Below, in pieces: positions 31,365-33,316 of a stretch of DNA of 33,316 bases. Origin of the DNA: Promethearchaeota archaeon (GTDB lineage: Archaea > Asgardarchaeota > Lokiarchaeia > Sigynarchaeales > SOKP01); assembly GCA_030605085.1 (NCBI GenBank), contig JAUWBH010000048.1, positions 1 through 33,316 on the forward strand. The letters are read 5' to 3'. The translations under genes and the position numbers were made by a program. Numbering within the stretch: the first letter of the stretch is position 1; each line of letters opens with the position of its first letter. The notes under the pieces were generated by a model that was not told the origin of the DNA, did not search any database, and saw only the letters and a program-made list of their open reading frames with translations.

Positions 31365-32873
31365 ATGACTTTATCCCTTCCTAAAACTCCAATAATAATC
31401 GATATCGGTAGTGCTTATGTTAAGACGGGTTTTGCAGTTGAACCCGAACCACGTTTTGTATTTCCGTGTATAACGGGTACTGAAAAATATTAGTCTGTTA
31501 TGGTTGATGTAAGTGCTCGAAATGTCTATGTAGGCAACGATGCGATGAAAATGCGCGGTGTGTTAAAAATCACTCATCCCGTCCAAAGAGGTGCAATTAT
31601 GGATTGGAATGCATATTACGAAATTATAAATCACATTTTTTACACTCTACTTCGAGTAGAAAATCTTTCAGAATATTCCGTTATATACGTCGAACATCCA
31701 TTTGTACAGAAAGAAACTAAAGACTATATTGCAAGAGTATTATTCGAAACACATAGAGTAAAATCTTTAATGATGATTCCATCCCCTTTACTTTCTATTT
31801 TTTCGGTTGGTTTAACAACTGGAATGGTTATAGAGAGTGGTGATGGTTTAACTTGGGTCGTTCCTGTGATAAACGGTCAAATTTTTTATCCTGCGGTTCA
31901 AAAATTAAATCTTGCGGGGTTCGATGTTAATCATAATTTAAGAACTCTTTTGATGCGAGAAGGAACTAACATAGAATCTTCCGCTGCGGAAGAAATTTTA
32001 AAAGAAATAAAAGAAAAAAATTGTTATTTTGTATTAGATGCAAATAATCCTCCTGAATCAACTGAAAGGCTTACTTTCTCAATGCCTGACGGATCTGTCA
32101 TAGAAATTCCTAACAGTAGTTTGTATCAAGCTCCAGAAGTTATGTTTACACCAGCAATGTTAGGTTATAACATTATGAACATCCCACAAGCAATAATTCA
32201 TAGTTTACAGTTAACAAACAATGAATACTGGGGTACTTTACTTTCTCATATTATCCTAAGTGGAGGTAATCTATCGTATAGCGGATTAGAAGAGCGTTTA
32301 AGACTGGAATTGGGTACAATTCTGCCCGAATTGGGCTCTTTTCCTGAATCAACGCCTCCTTCGATTAATGAAAATGGAACAATTAAACTCAAGGAAATTG
32401 AAGGAAAAGAAAAAAAGCAAGATAATTGTCCTGGATGTGGTGCTTTGGTTAATTTTTCTGAAGGAACAGATACTTGTCCTTCTTGTGGTGCGAGTATGAT
32501 AATACCACAATTATCGTTAGATTTAGAAAAAGACCAGAATAAAAAAGTGGATCAAAAAAAAACTAATAAATGCCCTTACTGTAATAAAGAAATAAAAGAT
32601 AAGGGATCTATCTTTTGTCCTTACTGCGGAAAAACTCTTAATCCTTCAGAAACAATGGGAAAAATACCTTTTGCTCAAGAATTTTCAGATTTTTCCGAAG
32701 GTTCCGAGGGAATCATCAAATTTTACGTTCCAGACAACCTTCAATACGCAATATTTAACGGAGCATCTGTTCTTGGATCGTTGCCTTCGTTTCAAGAATA
32801 TCTCATTACTTATGAACAGTTTAAAGCTGATCCTGCCTTATTAAGTAGAGATATTAGTGGGATTTTTCGTTAG
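31365..32873 (+). CDS. Actin-family protein with two inserted zinc ribbons; in-frame TAG at codon 43
   Basis: One frame of 502 residues from ATG 31365 to TAG at 32871-32873, with TAG at 31491-31493. Actin features: phosphate-1 loop IIDIGSAYVKTGF; VYVGNDAMKMRGVLKITHPV; VIESGDGLTWVVP (phosphate 2); LDLAG-like LNLAGFDVNH; ILSGGNLSYSGLEERL; then the C-terminal DNLQYAIFNGASVLGSLPSF. Between the last two lie two ribbons: C355-x2-C358-x12-C371-x2-C374 and C403-x2-C406-x11-C418-x2-C421. Catalytic Gln137 is Arg124 here, and His161 is Trp164, so ATP hydrolysis may be weak. The TAG falls where actin has Gln41 in the D-loop. If not read through, only a product starting at ATG 31500 (457 residues) can be made. 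Confidence 0.85.
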
Positions 32874-33022
32874 AGGAACTCTATTATCTTAATTTTCATA
32901 ATTTTTAAACTTTAATATTTTATCTTAATTCCTATTAATTATATAATTTTTATTCGATAGTTTTTAATTTTAAGTTATATTAGAAAAATTAAAATTTAGT
33001 TTACAAGACTAAGGTTATTTTT

Positions 33023-33316
33023 TTGAAATTTTCAAAAATTCAAATCTTTACGATAATAGTGTTAGCTTCTATTATCGTGTTAAGTACAATACCTGTAGCT
33101 CAAGCTAAGCCAAGGCGGAGTTATTTAACTGATTTTATTTTTGAAACTTATGTTAAAAACGACGGATTTTCAAATACAGATAGGGATGATAAAGTTTCGG
33201 ACGAAGCAACTGCCTATGCTTTGGAAATTCTTGATTATTACGATCTAGAGGCAAAGGCAGATATTTGGGGGAATAATGAAACAGTAATTAAACATGACAG
33301 AATTCAAGATAAATTG
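33023..33316 (+). CDS. Secreted protein, N-terminal part (cut by window edge)
   Basis: Open from TTG 33023 to the window end (98 codons), preceded by AAGG at 33011-33014. A clear signal peptide (KFSKIQIFTIIVLASIIVLS, then TIPVAQA) with likely cleavage after AQA. The mature start reads KPRRSYLTDFIFETYVKNDG and DEATAYALEILDYYDLEAKA, which resembles the helical repeats of prenyltransferase/terpenoid-cyclase-like proteins, but this is a weak impression. Confidence 0.65.
   Translation, partial: MKFSKIQIFTIIVLASIIVLSTIPVAQAKPRRSYLTDFIFETYVKNDGFSNTDRDDKVSDEATAYALEILDYYDLEAKADIWGNNETVIKHDRIQDKL

Noticed and set aside
31491..31493. Pyrrolysine at the TAG in the actin-family gene
   Set aside because: Pyl is used in methylamine methyltransferases; the site aligns with Gln41 of actin and TAG ends other genes here.
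1..33316. tRNA, rRNA, CRISPR arrays and complete insertion sequences
   Set aside because: I looked for T-loop and anticodon-stem patterns, spaced repeats with unique spacers, and transposases and found none that I could support.

Overview
The window is very AT-rich, genes are closely spaced on both strands, and few starts have a Shine-Dalgarno sequence. It carries several eukaryotic-signature genes: an actin-family gene, a Ras-like small GTPase, an Rpn11/Csn5-like JAMM protease joined to a TPR-like region, a ModE-type regulator and many small zinc-binding proteins. With archaeal-type genes such as an isoprenyl diphosphate synthase and an iron-sulfur flavoprotein, this points to an Asgard archaeon, most likely of the Lokiarchaeia. 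That assignment is inferred from gene content; no rRNA or other marker gene is present.

Layout. 1-2250: 5' end of a P-type cation ATPase (minus strand) with a 274-bp tandem duplication of its start and promoter, a HesB/IscA-like gene interrupted by an in-frame TGA, and a decayed coiled-coil gene. 2448-4190: three-gene membrane/acidic-protein cluster behind a leader with five 17-bp-spaced repeats. 4237-5423: an islet of small ORFs, a 45-bp tandem repeat and a hairpin, bracketed by duplicated gene ends. 5471-12095: minus-strand run of flavoprotein, radical SAM protein, C2HC zinc-finger protein, JAMM-TPR protein, TPR protein, CoA-transferase/racemase and phosphodiesterase. 12291-15079: prenyl synthase, small GTPase and a second radical SAM protein. 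15109-19873: a saccharopine/lysine dehydrogenase-family enzyme facing two alpha/beta hydrolases, a PaaK-like CoA ligase and an eight-cysteine zinc protein. 20071-23288: IMPDH/GMP reductase-family protein and PurH (purine metabolism). 23573-26591: a small winged-helix-like protein and a 904-residue HEAT-like plus winged-helix-like protein. 26695-30680: an interval between two 256-bp direct repeats, holding a PH-like membrane protein, a metallo-beta-lactamase-fold protein, a ModE-like regulator and two broken genes. 30790-33316: a CBS protein, the actin-family gene and the start of a secreted protein.

Most notable: (i) the actin homologue carries two zinc ribbons inserted inside the actin fold, near the subdomain 3 C-terminal strands, and has an amber codon exactly where actin has Gln41; (ii) two 256-bp copies of a strongly hairpin-forming sequence, in which copy-to-copy changes in stems keep G-U pairing on the plus strand, suggest an undescribed structured RNA or a non-autonomous element; (iii) a JAMM protease with a TPR-like tail lies beside a protein with twin C2HC fingers; (iv) a HesB-like gene has a TGA where selenocysteine or a nonsense mutation are the competing explanations.

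Several otherwise coherent genes contain one stop or frameshift (codon 41 of the HesB-like gene, the coiled-coil gene, the start of the C2HC protein, 28345, 29813 and 31491). Either this lineage is losing genes, or the assembly carries errors; raw reads would decide.
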